Origin: Leifsonia shinshuensis
GTDB taxonomy: Bacteria; Actinomycetota; Actinomycetes; Actinomycetales; Microbacteriaceae
DNA length: 64,000 bases
Direction: 5' to 3'
Assembly: GCF_013410375.1 (NCBI RefSeq)
Contig: NZ_JACCFL010000001.1
Location: 2,852,001 to 2,916,000 of the forward strand
Shown: positions 34,488 through 42,642 of the stretch, piece by piece
How positions within the stretch are numbered: the first letter of the stretch is position 1
Layout: every line of letters begins with the position of its first letter
Made by a program: the position numbers and the translations under genes
The notes under the pieces: model-generated
The model's input: the letters and a program-made list of their open reading frames with translations, nothing else
Databases searched by the model: none
What the model was told of the DNA's origin: nothing

Positions 34488-35698
34488 GCCGTCGCCTCCG
34501 TCCGGCCGGCGGCGGGGAGGTAGGCCGTCACCAGGAACCCTCCCGGGACGTCGTCGTCTTCGCCCGCGTCGAGCCAGCCGCCCGCGAGCCTCGCCCGCTC
34601 GCGCATGCCGATCAGGCCGCGTCCGGCCGCGTTCGCCGGAGCGGGCGCACCGGCGGGGGCGTCGGGGCGGGAGGCGATGGAGAGCGCCATCCCATCGTCG
34701 CGTCCGTCCAGGGCGACGCGCACCACGGCTCCCGGCCCCGCGTGCTTGAGGGCGTTGGTCAGCCCCTCCTGCACGATGCGGTACACCGCGAGTTCCTGGG
34801 CCGCGGTGAGGCCGCCGCCGTCGCCGAAGCGTTCCATCGTGACGGTGAGTCCGGAGCCGCTGAGCCGCGAGACGAGCTCGTCCAGGTCGTCCGTCCCCGG
34901 GTGCGCCGGACCGTCCGGCGTGCCGACGAGGGTCTCGATGAGGACGCGGACCTCCGTCAGCGAGGAGCGCGCCGTGGAGGCGATGGTCGCGAGCGACGGC
35001 GCCACCGCGGCGGGACGCTCCTCGGCCAGCAGCCGCGCCCCGTCGGCCTGGGCGAGGATCACCGACAGCGAGTGCGCCATGATGTCGTGCACATCCTGGG
35101 CGATGCGCTCGCGCTCCTCGGCGACGACCGCCTCGGTCTCGGCCGCGCGCAGATCGCTCGTCGCGCGTGCGAGCTCCAGCTCGCTGCTCCGCTTCCGCGT
35201 CCACACGCCGATCAGCGTGCCCATCAGCCAGGCGATCACCGCCGCGAAGGCGCACAGGACGAAGAACATGGCCCGCGCACCCGCGTCGCCCCGGCCGACG
35301 CCCAGCCACCACGCGAGCAGCCCGGCCGCCGACACGCCGCTCCCGACGGCGAAGACCAGCGCCCCCACCCGCATCCGACCGTGCACGCGGGCGGCCACGA
35401 CGACGATCACGATCGCGTACCCGAGGTAGACCAGCGGCTCCTCGAAGATCGCCGAGGGGAACAGCAACTGGCCGAACAGCACGGCGGTCCCGAGCGCCAT
35501 CGCCAGGATCGGCTGGAGGTGCGACACGCCGATCGCCACCGCCAGCAGGAGGAGCGCGGCCCAGAACGGCACCGTCGAGCGGAGCATCCCCGGCCCGAGC
35601 TGATGCCGGCCGACGAGATCGATCGCCCAGAAGACGAAGAAGGCCACGGCCAGCGCGGGCTCGAACAGCCAGCGGCCGCGGTGCAGGAACGAACTCAT
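34484..35698 (-). CDS. Two-component sensor histidine kinase (HisKA_3/DesK-NarX type)
   Basis: A 404-residue membrane kinase. About five N-terminal helices (residues 10-165) form the sensory part with little extracytoplasmic loop, so a membrane-borne signal is likely. A linker coiled coil (RKRSSELELARATSDLRAAETEAVVAEERERIAQDVHD) leads to the HisKA_3 H-box with the phospho-His in DVHDIMAHSLSV, and the HATPase domain has the N-box NALKHAG and G-box GRGLIGMRERARLAGG. Its partner is the response regulator that overlaps its stop. A decayed partial copy of this gene lies at 36781-37086. Confidence 0.95.
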   Translation of the reverse strand: MSSFLHRGRWLFEPALAVAFFVFWAIDLVGRHQLGPGMLRSTVPFWAALLLLAVAIGVSHLQPILAMALGTAVLFGQLLFPSAIFEEPLVYLGYAIVIVVVAARVHGRMRVGALVFAVGSGVSAAGLLAWWLGVGRGDAGARAMFFVLCAFAAVIAWLMGTLIGVWTRKRSSELELARATSDLRAAETEAVVAEERERIAQDVHDIMAHSLSVILAQADGARLLAEERPAAVAPSLATIASTARSSLTEVRVLIETLVGTPDGPAHPGTDDLDELVSRLSGSGLTVTMERFGDGGGLTAAQELAVYRIVQEGLTNALKHAGPGAVVRVALDGRDDGMALSIASRPDAPAGAPAPANAAGRGLIGMRERARLAGGWLDAGEDDDVPGGFLVTAYLPAAGRTEATA

Positions 35699-35892
35699 AC
35701 GGACACGCTAGGGCGCGCGGGAGACGGGACGGCGGACATCCGCATGGAGTTCAGCCCCAGGGCTGAGAGGTGATGACGGGCGGACGGATCGGCACCGTGC
35801 CGGGCGGCACGCCTGCACGAACGCTCGGCAGCCTCCCTGGGAGCGCACGGGCCGCGGGGAGGCTCACTCGCGACCCCCGGTAGGGTCGTCCC

Positions 35893-36393
35893 ATGCAGAC
35901 GGTGTTCCTGAACGGCACGGTCGGCGTGGGCAAGAGCACCGTCGCGGAGGCGATGAGTGCGGCCGAGGCGTCGCCGCACGCGGTCCTCGACCTGGACGCC
36001 ATCCGCTCCTTCCGTCCCGCGCCCGACGGCGACCCGTTCAACGTCAGCCTCGAGCTGCGGAACCTGGCCGCATTGGCCGCGAACTACCGTGAGGCCGGCG
36101 CGCAGAGGCTGATCCTCGCCGGCGTCATCGAGAGACGAGACTTTCTCCCGCGGTACGAGGATGCGGTCGGAGGCCGGCTCCGCGTGGTACGGCTCGTCGC
36201 GTCTCCCGAGGTGATCGCCGAACGGCTCAGAGCACGACACGCGGACGACCCGGCCGGCCTCGCCTGGCACCTCGAACGCGCGGGACAGCTGTCGACGATC
36301 CTGGACACGCTCGCCCTGGGCGAGTCGGTCGAGGCCGGCGACGCGGGTCCCTCCGTGGTCGCGGCTCGTGTCGCCGAGCGGACGTGGGGGTAG
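35893..36393 (+). CDS. P-loop nucleoside/shikimate-kinase-like ATPase
   Basis: A 166-residue AAA_33-type P-loop protein. Walker A is NGTVGVGKST (about residues 7-16), LDLDAIRSF matches the usual second acidic strand, and RLVASPEVIAERLRARH is the lid-like Arg-rich helix of small-molecule kinases. It could phosphorylate a small metabolite or antibiotic; nothing near it gives a substrate. Only a weak ribosome-binding site lies before the ATG. Confidence 0.7.
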   Translation: MQTVFLNGTVGVGKSTVAEAMSAAEASPHAVLDLDAIRSFRPAPDGDPFNVSLELRNLAALAANYREAGAQRLILAGVIERRDFLPRYEDAVGGRLRVVRLVASPEVIAERLRARHADDPAGLAWHLERAGQLSTILDTLALGESVEAGDAGPSVVAARVAERTWG

Positions 36394-36780
36394 AACGAGC
36401 TTGCGGGGTCTCGGCTCGGCGAGAGCGACCTCCGGGCGTGCACCGACGCGCGGGCGCTCGGCGGCACTACGTGGGCCGCATCGCTGAACGGGGTAATCGG
36501 CGCTCCCGCCCGCGAGGGATCAACGCGTCGACCTGGCCCTGGAGCTGCACCCGCGTCTCCACCAACGGGGGTCAACACGGCTCATCGCTTAAAGATCGAG
36601 GGACCCCGCATCCGCCGGCGATCACCGGCGGAAACTGTCCAAGACGCCCTCCATCAGCGCGTTCAGAAACTGGGCAACCCTGGTCAACCACAACCGCCAT
36701 TGTTGGCCCATATGTCCGGACGCCCCTTCGCGGCAATGTCGACACCTGCCATCGCCTGACCGACACTATTCGACAGCTTC
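36394..36780. other. Gap without an intact gene; possible protein remnant on the minus strand
   Basis: No complete gene is seen in these 387 bp. On the minus strand a frame of about 50 codons between stops near 36770 and 36622 reads like a C-terminal fragment (CRHC pair, then GQQWRLWLTRVAQFL), with codon use fairly rich in G/C at third positions. It ends inside a small hairpin, CCGCCGG/CCGGCGG (36612-36631). The match to any family is not known to me. The area is somewhat AT-richer than its neighbours. Confidence 0.4.
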
Positions 36781-37086
36781 GAGGGCGTTGGTCAGCCCCT
36801 CCTGCACGATGCGTTAGACCGCGAGCTCCCGGGCCGCGGTGAGGCCGCCGCCGTCCCCGAAGCGTTCCATCGTGACGGTGAGTCCGGCGCCACCGCGGCG
36901 GGACGCTCCTCGGCGACGACCGCCTCGGTCTCGGCCGCGCGCAGATCGCTCGTCGCGCGTGCGAGCTCCAGCTCGCTGCTCCGCTTCCGCGACCACACGC
37001 CGATCAGCGTGCCCATCAGCCAGGGGACCACCGCCGCGAAGGCGCAAAGGACGAAGAGCATGGCGCGCGCCGCGGAGTCGCCCCGG
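36781..37086 (-). pseudogene. Decayed partial duplicate of the histidine kinase gene
   Basis: These 306 bp align base by base with 34748-35294 of the intact kinase gene, in the same orientation, once two deletions are allowed: 145 bp (34855-34999, at a CGG microhomology) and 96 bp (between 11-bp copies of CGCTCCTCGGC at 35016 and 35112). 547 minus 241 equals 306 exactly. The first deletion shifts the frame, and AVYRI of the parent has become AV followed by TAA. The H-box is lost. It cannot make a kinase. Confidence 0.92.
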
Positions 37087-37219
37087 ACCCGGACCGCCTC
37101 AGCTGAAGCGTGCCACGACAGCTTGCGCGCGGTTCACCGCCAGGGGAAGTTTGTTGCCGGGATCGTGGATGATGCGAATGCTCGGGAACTGTCCGGCCCC
37201 CGCTTGCTAGGGTCGACCC

Positions 37220-38047
37220 ATGATCCACGGGGGGATGAAGGCGGCCTCGGCCGCCGCCTGCGCTGCGACTCTGCTGGCACTGGTGTCGGGATGCACGCTG
37301 CTGGACGCTCCGGCGCACCCGGCCACGAGATCGGCGACGTCGAGTCCGGACGCGGATCCATCGGCGAACGCGCAGCAGCTCCCCAACCTCCTGGTAGCGG
37401 GCCAGACCATCGGCACCGGCCAGCTGAAGCTGGTCTCGCACGACCCGATCCCGGGTACGGTCACCGACCATCCGCTGACGGGCGCGGTGCGCATCGTGGT
37501 CGGTGAGGACCACGTACTCGACGTGCACATCCGGCCGGACGACCCCGCGGCGGTGAATCTCGCCGGGATCCAGCTGATGTTGACCGGCAAGAGGCATGAC
37601 GGCCGGCCGGAGAACATCCAGGACCAGAACTACTACGGCGTCGTGACCGCCACGACGAGCACCGACGGTGAGCTCGTCATGCGGGCGCCGCTCGACTCCC
37701 CCGCCGCCGGCGACCCCACCTTCCTGCACTCGCTAGAGGAATCACCGGACGGCGACGCGCGGGTGTTCGCCGTCGCGACTCTCGACTGGACGCTGCCACC
37801 GGCATACCCAGGCCTCGCCCCGCTGGACCACGGCTCGGAGGCGAACGCGCGCGGCCGCACAGTCCTCGATGGCAGCACGCTCGCCTACTACGTGCCGAGC
37901 GAGGGCGACACGCTCTACCAGGTCTCGCGCCGCTTCGGCCTCACGGAGACGCAGCTGGTGTGGCTCAACCCTGAGCTGCTGATCGGATCCCCACAGCCCT
38001 ATCTGAAGTACGGGATCGGCGTGAACCTGGACCCGGCGCGGCGCTGA
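37220..38047 (+). CDS. Hypothetical lipoprotein with LysM-like C-terminus
   Basis: A 275-residue predicted lipoprotein with lipobox LVSGC at about residue 25 and a Ser/Ala/Asp-rich linker. Residues 60-210 form an all-beta-looking domain (GQLKLVSHDPIPGTVTDHPLTGAVRIVVGEDHVLDVHI). The last 60 residues (YYVPSEGDTLYQVSRRFGLTETQLVWLNPEL) match the LysM pattern, G-D-T-L-x-x-I/V-x-x-R-x-G-x-x-x-x-x-L-x-x-x-N-P, which suggests peptidoglycan binding. The start is ATG 37220, or 37235. It stands alone just after the kinase pseudogene. Confidence 0.7.
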   Translation: MIHGGMKAASAAACAATLLALVSGCTLLDAPAHPATRSATSSPDADPSANAQQLPNLLVAGQTIGTGQLKLVSHDPIPGTVTDHPLTGAVRIVVGEDHVLDVHIRPDDPAAVNLAGIQLMLTGKRHDGRPENIQDQNYYGVVTATTSTDGELVMRAPLDSPAAGDPTFLHSLEESPDGDARVFAVATLDWTLPPAYPGLAPLDHGSEANARGRTVLDGSTLAYYVPSEGDTLYQVSRRFGLTETQLVWLNPELLIGSPQPYLKYGIGVNLDPARR

Positions 38048-38349
38048 GCGGTCCGCACAGCGCGAGGGCCGTGACCACCGCGCACGATCAGGCATTCAGG
38101 CACGTCGCTTCTGAGCAGTCGAGTCGGTCACTCAGAGAAGCGACCCCGGACGCGGCTACGGCCACGCCCTGCCACCGCGCACTTCACTGTGCTGGACTTA
38201 CGTGCGCTACCGCCGCCAGCTCGCACCTCAACGTGCAGCGGAGAAGACGCGCACCGGTGAGGTACCCGCCTACGGACACGTTTCGCGTGCGGTCGGGGAC
38301 GCCCCCGCTGGGTGTGCGGCTGTGGTTGTCTGCGACCCCGGCGCAGCCG
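38048..38349. other. Intergenic stretch, nothing recognised
   Basis: A 302-bp gap between the converging lipoprotein and GNAT genes. Long frames exist on the plus strand only because of GC content and overlap the GNAT gene. I see no terminator or RNA. Confidence 0.5.
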
Positions 38350-38910
38350 TTACGCCGTGAGCGTGCGTCGCATGACCGGCCGACTGGGGAAGGTGCGGCC
38401 GAGCTCAGCGAAGCCGACCCGTTCGAACATCCTGAGGGTTCCGGTGAAGACTGCGGACGGCGAGGGTTTCCCCGTGAGCCGGTCGGTGTCGACGGGATGG
38501 CCGTCCAAGACGCTGGCCCCGTGGCTCCCGGCCCATTCGACCGCCGCCCCCAACAGCTGCACTCCGATTCCGGCCTGGCGATGGTCCCGCCGCACCACGA
38601 AGCAGGCCACCCACCAGGCGGCCGGATCGTCGTCCAGGATTCGGGCGAGCGCCCGGTTCCGAGCGATCCCCGGTAGCGTCGACCGTGGCACAACGCGCGT
38701 CCACCCCACCGCCTGATCACCGTCGTAGGCGATGAGGCCGACGGGAACGCCGGCGTGAGCGACTTCTGCGTGCAGCGCGGCCCGGTTGTCGGGAGCGGCG
38801 CCTTCACGGAAGCGCTGACACCAGCACGAGTCGGCTCTGCGGCCTAGCGGGCCGAAGACCTTCGCGATATCCATCCAACGCTCGACCGTCGCCGGCTCCA
38901 CCCGGACCAT
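38350..38910 (-). CDS. GNAT family N-acetyltransferase
   Basis: A 186-residue acetyl-CoA-dependent N-acetyltransferase. The GNAT core is clear: strand 4 AAWWVACFVVRRDHRQAGIGVQLLGAAVEWA carries the acetyl-CoA pyrophosphate loop (R-x-x-G-x-G with Gln/Ala variants), and MFERVGFAELGR is the usual C-terminal beta-bulge block. The N-terminal CWCQRF motif is typical of a subgroup of unknown substrate. ATG 38910 was preferred to GTG 38913. Neighbours give no function. Confidence 0.85.
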   Translation of the reverse strand: MVRVEPATVERWMDIAKVFGPLGRRADSCWCQRFREGAAPDNRAALHAEVAHAGVPVGLIAYDGDQAVGWTRVVPRSTLPGIARNRALARILDDDPAAWWVACFVVRRDHRQAGIGVQLLGAAVEWAGSHGASVLDGHPVDTDRLTGKPSPSAVFTGTLRMFERVGFAELGRTFPSRPVMRRTLTA

Positions 38911-39239
38911 CACGCCGAATGCCGATCACTCATAGCCCAATCATCGGACAGGGGCTCGCAAACTCGGAACGACCGCGTCACAGGCCGCAGGCGCTCTTAG
39001 CGTGACGCCAACCCTTGTGCTGCGGGAAGTTCACTCGAACTCGTCAGCGCCAACCCGACGTAGTAGGAACGCCCTGCTTCGCGGTCGGACGGGCGGTTAC
39101 CACGATGCGTCCCTTCTAACTACATCCGCGTCGCCGCGACGGCTTCAACTCGAGCAGACCGGTCGCGATGCGCGGCGAATTGAGATGTGGACAAAATGTC
39201 GGCAAACAGCCTCATCACACACCCACCCACGAAAACGAA
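38911..39239. other. Intergenic stretch, nothing recognised
   Basis: About 330 bp upstream of the GNAT gene and beyond the tRNA-Lys terminator. It is noticeably AT-richer than the surroundings. No gene, RNA or repeat is seen; it may be the worn edge of an old insertion next to the tRNA. Confidence 0.5.
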
Positions 39240-39280
39240 GAAGCCCCCGATCCCAGTGTTTCCAAGGGATCGGGGGCTTC
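39240..39280 (-). terminator. Terminator of tRNA-Lys
   Basis: GAAGCCCCCGATCCC (39240-39254) and its exact complement (39266-39280) form a 15-bp stem with an 11-base loop. On the minus strand it is followed by TTCGTTTTCG, a T-rich tail, so it terminates tRNA-Lys transcription 21 bases after the tRNA. Confidence 0.88.
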
Positions 39281-39300
39281 TCGCCACCTGCGGTGTTGGG

Positions 39301-39373
39301 TGCGCCCCCAGGGACTTGAACCCTGAACCCATTGATTAAGAGTCAATTGCTCTGCCGATTGAGCTAGAGGCGC
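39301..39373 (-). tRNA. tRNA-Lys (anticodon CTT)
   Basis: The 73-base cloverleaf has acceptor GCGCCTC/GGGGCGC with discriminator A, a D-arm GCTC...GAGC, anticodon stem ATTGA/TCAAT around CTCTTAA (anticodon CTT), and a T-arm with the TTCAAGT loop. CCA is not encoded. Its 3' end borders the gene-poor scar region, a usual place for integrative elements. Confidence 0.97.
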
Positions 39374-39495
39374 ATTCGTTCCGGTTTCCCGGACCGAGGC
39401 TCAACATTAGCATCCGATTCGGGCGGGACGCCAATCGGGGGCGGCCGGGCGGGACGCCCGGGCGTGTCCCCGCGCGTGGCCGCTAGGCTCCTGGC

Positions 39496-40299
39496 GTGAC
39501 CGACGCACGCGACACCGCCCCGCTCCGCTCCGACGACCTGGCGTTCGCGCTCCGGCTCGCTGACCTCGCCGACTCGATCTCGTCCGCGCACTTCCGCGAG
39601 CGCGGCCTCCACATCGACACCAAGCCGGACCGGACCTTCGTCACCGAGGCCGATCTGGCCGTCGAGCGGGCCATCCGCGAGGCCATCGCCGCCGAACGGC
39701 CCGGGGACGGCATCCTCGGTGAGGAGTACGGCACCGAGGGCAGCGCCGCGCGGCAGTGGATCCTCGACCCGATCGACGGGACCTCCAACTACCTGCGCGG
39801 CGTCCCGGTGTGGGGGACGCTCATCGCACTCGCGGAGAACGGGACTCCGAGCGTCGGCGTGGTCAGCTCCCCCGCGCTCGGCAAGCGCTGGTGGGCGGTG
39901 ACCGGCGGCGGTGCGTGGACGACGGACGCCCCCGGCGCGGAGCCGCGGCCCATCCGGGTGTCGGGCGTCGACGACCTCGCGAACGCGTCGATCAGCTTCC
40001 AGAGCATCGCGCAGTGGGACCAGGCCGGCTACCTCGACCGGCTCGTCGCGCTCACCCGGCGGGTGTGGCGGGACCGCGCCTACGGCGACATGTGGTCCTA
40101 CATGCTGCTGGCGGAGGGGCTGCTGGACGCGGTCGGCGAGTTCGACGTGAAGACCTACGACCTGGCGGCGCTCATCCCGATCGTGGAGGAGGCCGGCGGA
40201 GCCTTCACCTCGGTGACGGGCGAGCCGGGTCCGTCGCACGGCTCCTCGCTGGCCTCCAACGGCCTGCTGCACGCCGCCCTGCTCGACGCGCTCGCGTGA
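39496..40299 (+). CDS. hisN: Inositol monophosphatase family protein, histidinol-phosphatase-like
   Basis: Mg-dependent phosphatase of 267 residues. Metal site motifs are ILGEEYGTE, WILDPIDGTSNYLRG (the DPIDGT signature) and YDLAALIPIVEEAGG (the WDxAAG-like second motif, with Y for W). Short length and the RxYGDMWSYMLLAEGLLDAVGE block resemble the HisN histidinol-phosphatases of Actinobacteria, although inositol-1-phosphate activity cannot be excluded. GTG start at 39496. It is not with other his genes here. Confidence 0.8.
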   Translation: MTDARDTAPLRSDDLAFALRLADLADSISSAHFRERGLHIDTKPDRTFVTEADLAVERAIREAIAAERPGDGILGEEYGTEGSAARQWILDPIDGTSNYLRGVPVWGTLIALAENGTPSVGVVSSPALGKRWWAVTGGGAWTTDAPGAEPRPIRVSGVDDLANASISFQSIAQWDQAGYLDRLVALTRRVWRDRAYGDMWSYMLLAEGLLDAVGEFDVKTYDLAALIPIVEEAGGAFTSVTGEPGPSHGSSLASNGLLHAALLDALA

Positions 40300-40390
40300 C
40301 ACGGCTTCGACGCCCGACAACACTTTCATAGCCCGCGCCTCGCGCCGCAGCCCCGGCCCGCACGCCCCGCCACCCAATAGGCTCGACCCT

Positions 40391-41311
40391 GTGAACACGC
40401 ACACCGACGAGCCGCTCGTGCACATCGCCGGCTTCCGCATGGACTTCGGCCGGACCACCGTCATCCGCGACCTCTCCTTCGACATCGTCCGCGGCGAGAC
40501 ATTCGGGTTCCTCGGCAGCAACGGCTCCGGCAAGACCACGACCATCCGCGCGCTGCTCGGCATCTACCAGCCGACCGCCGGAGTCCTCCACATCGACGGG
40601 AAGGACTTCTCGCCCGAGGCCGGCGAGCGCCTCGGCTACCTGCCGGAGGAGCGCGGGCTCTACAAGAAGGAATCCGTCATCGACGTCATGGTCTACTTCG
40701 GCCGGCTGAAAGGCCTCGGCGCGGAGCAGGCCCGGCGCTGGTCGCGCGACTACCTCGAGCGGGTCGGCATCGGCGACAAGGAGAAGGTCCGGCTCGACAA
40801 GCTCTCCGGCGGCCAGCAGCAGAAGGTCCAGCTCGGCGTCACGATCATGAACCAGCCCGAGCTCCTCATCCTCGACGAGCCGACGAAGGGCTTCGACCCG
40901 GTCAACCGGCGGCTCCTCATGGACATCATCGACGACCAGAAGCGCGCCGGTTCCACGGTCATGATGGTCACCCACCAGATGGAGGAGGTGGAGCGGCTCT
41001 GCGACCGCGTCATCCTCCTGAAGGACGGGGTCTCCCGCGCCTACGGCACCGTCTCGGAGGTGCAGGAGCAGTTCGGCGGCACGGTCGTCCACGTCGACCA
41101 CGACGGCGCGATCCCGCCCTCCCCCGCCTACCGGGTCGCGTCCGACGAGCACGGCCACGCCGAGCTGGAGGTCGCGAACGACGCCGACACCGCGGCGATC
41201 CTGCGCTCCCTCGTGGAGGCCGGCCTCCACGTCACCCGTTTCGCCCCCACCCGGAAATCGCTCGACGACATCTTCGTCGAGGTGTACGGCGCCGAGAGCC
41301 AGGAGGACTGA
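40391..41311 (+). CDS. ABC transporter ATP-binding protein (NatA-like)
   Basis: A 306-residue ABC-2 exporter ATPase. Walker A GSNGSGKTTT, Q-loop area YLPEERGLYKK, signature LSGGQQQK, Walker B LLILDEP and switch His in VTHQMEE are all intact. A C-terminal extension of about 75 residues is a DUF4162-like regulatory domain (VVHVDHDGAIPPSPAYRVASDEHGH ... RSLVEAGLHVTRFAPTRKSLDDIFVEVYG). YLPEERGLY is typical of the NatA sodium-export group. It precedes its permease by 2 bp. Confidence 0.92.
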   Translation: MNTHTDEPLVHIAGFRMDFGRTTVIRDLSFDIVRGETFGFLGSNGSGKTTTIRALLGIYQPTAGVLHIDGKDFSPEAGERLGYLPEERGLYKKESVIDVMVYFGRLKGLGAEQARRWSRDYLERVGIGDKEKVRLDKLSGGQQQKVQLGVTIMNQPELLILDEPTKGFDPVNRRLLMDIIDDQKRAGSTVMMVTHQMEEVERLCDRVILLKDGVSRAYGTVSEVQEQFGGTVVHVDHDGAIPPSPAYRVASDEHGHAELEVANDADTAAILRSLVEAGLHVTRFAPTRKSLDDIFVEVYGAESQED

Positions 41312-41313
41312 CG

Positions 41314-42642
41314 ATGGCCCGCCACAACCTCAGCACCGTCATCGGCTTCGAGTTCACGCGCACGATCAAGAAGCGCAGCTTCTGGGCGGTGACGCTCATC
41401 CTGCCGATCCTGGTGTTCGGGCTGGGCGCGCTCGTCATCTCGGCGAACGTCTCCAGCGCCAACACCGCCGACCAGCAGAAGAACGCGCGCTTCGACTTCC
41501 TCTACACCGACGCCTCCGGCCTGGTCGACCCCTCCGTCGCGCACAGCTACGGCGGAAAGGAGGTCGCCAGCAGCGCCGAGGGCGTCGAGGAGGTGCAGAT
41601 CGGCGGGACCCCGGCGTTCTTCGATTACCCCGCCGACCCGTCCAAGCAGACGATCCGGGTCTACGGCGCCGACGCCGGCGTCTTCCAGAACAGCAAGTAC
41701 TCCGCCGTCGCCCAGTCGCTGCTGGCGGCGAGCGTGGAGGAGAAGCTGAACAGCCCGGTGGACGTCGCGATCCTCCGCGGCGAGACCAACACCGCCACGA
41801 CGACGTTCAAGGACGGCGCGGTCGCTCCCGGCTTCGAGGCGATCCTGCCCGCCCTGATCTTCCTGGCCGCGTTCTTCATCGTGATCGTCTTCCTCGGCAA
41901 CCAGATGCTGAACTCCACCCTGGAGGAGAAGGAGAACCGGGTCACCGAGATGATCCTGACGACGATCAACCCGACCAACCTCCTGGTCGGGAAGGTGGTG
42001 TCGCTGTTCGCGGTGGGGATCATCCAGATCGCGGTCTTCGCGCTGCCGGTCGTGGTCGGGTACCTGTTCTTCCGCGACCAACTCGCCATCCCCAACCTCG
42101 ACCTGAGCACGCTGGTGTTCGACCCGCAGAAGATGATCGTCGGCGCGCTCATCACGATCGGCGGGTTCGCGCTGTTCACCGGGACGCTGGTGGCCGTCGG
42201 CGCGGTGATGCCGACCGCGAAGGACGCGGCCCCGTTCTTCTCGGTGGTCGTCTTCGCGGTGGTCATCCCGATCTACGCCTCCAGCTACGCGATCAGCACG
42301 CCGAACGCGCCGATCGTGCAGATCCTGGCCTACTTCCCGTACACCGCGCCGATCACCGCGCTGATCCTCAACGCGTTCGGGTCGCTGCCGCTCTGGCAGG
42401 CGATCATCATCATCGTCGAGCTGTTCGCCCTCTCCTTCGTGGTGCTCCGGCTGGCCGTGCGACTGTTCCGCTACGGGTCGATCGAGTACTCCAGCAAGGT
42501 GCGCATCCGCGACGTGCTGGGACGCCGGTCCGGGCCGGGCGGCGGAAGCGGTGGCCGGTCCGGCGACGGCGGGGCGGGGGGCGGTCCTGGCGCCGGCGCC
42601 CGCGCCGCGGAGCCGGCGAGCACAGGGACGGCGGTCCGCTGA
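41314..42642 (+). CDS. ABC transporter permease (NatB-like, ABC-2 type)
   Basis: A 442-residue ABC-2 permease: one N-terminal helix (FWAVTLILPILVFGLGALVI), a large extracytoplasmic domain (residues about 45-170), and five or six C-terminal helices with LEEKENRVTEMILTTINPTNLLVGKV, the conserved ABC-2 coupling region. The last 50 residues are Gly/Ser/Arg-rich and likely disordered. With the upstream ATPase it resembles NatAB-type sodium or peptide exporters. Confidence 0.9.
   Translation: MARHNLSTVIGFEFTRTIKKRSFWAVTLILPILVFGLGALVISANVSSANTADQQKNARFDFLYTDASGLVDPSVAHSYGGKEVASSAEGVEEVQIGGTPAFFDYPADPSKQTIRVYGADAGVFQNSKYSAVAQSLLAASVEEKLNSPVDVAILRGETNTATTTFKDGAVAPGFEAILPALIFLAAFFIVIVFLGNQMLNSTLEEKENRVTEMILTTINPTNLLVGKVVSLFAVGIIQIAVFALPVVVGYLFFRDQLAIPNLDLSTLVFDPQKMIVGALITIGGFALFTGTLVAVGAVMPTAKDAAPFFSVVVFAVVIPIYASSYAISTPNAPIVQILAYFPYTAPITALILNAFGSLPLWQAIIIIVELFALSFVVLRLAVRLFRYGSIEYSSKVRIRDVLGRRSGPGGGSGGRSGDGGAGGGPGAGARAAEPASTGTAVR

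Noticed and set aside
38071..38676. Plus-strand frame of about 200 codons over the gap and GNAT gene
   Set aside because: It overlaps the GNAT reading frame on the other strand, has no ribosome-binding site and has biased, low-information composition.
39301..39373. tRNA-Lys 3' end as a left attachment site with a partner repeat in the window
   Set aside because: I found no second copy of the tRNA end; the island idea stays unproved.
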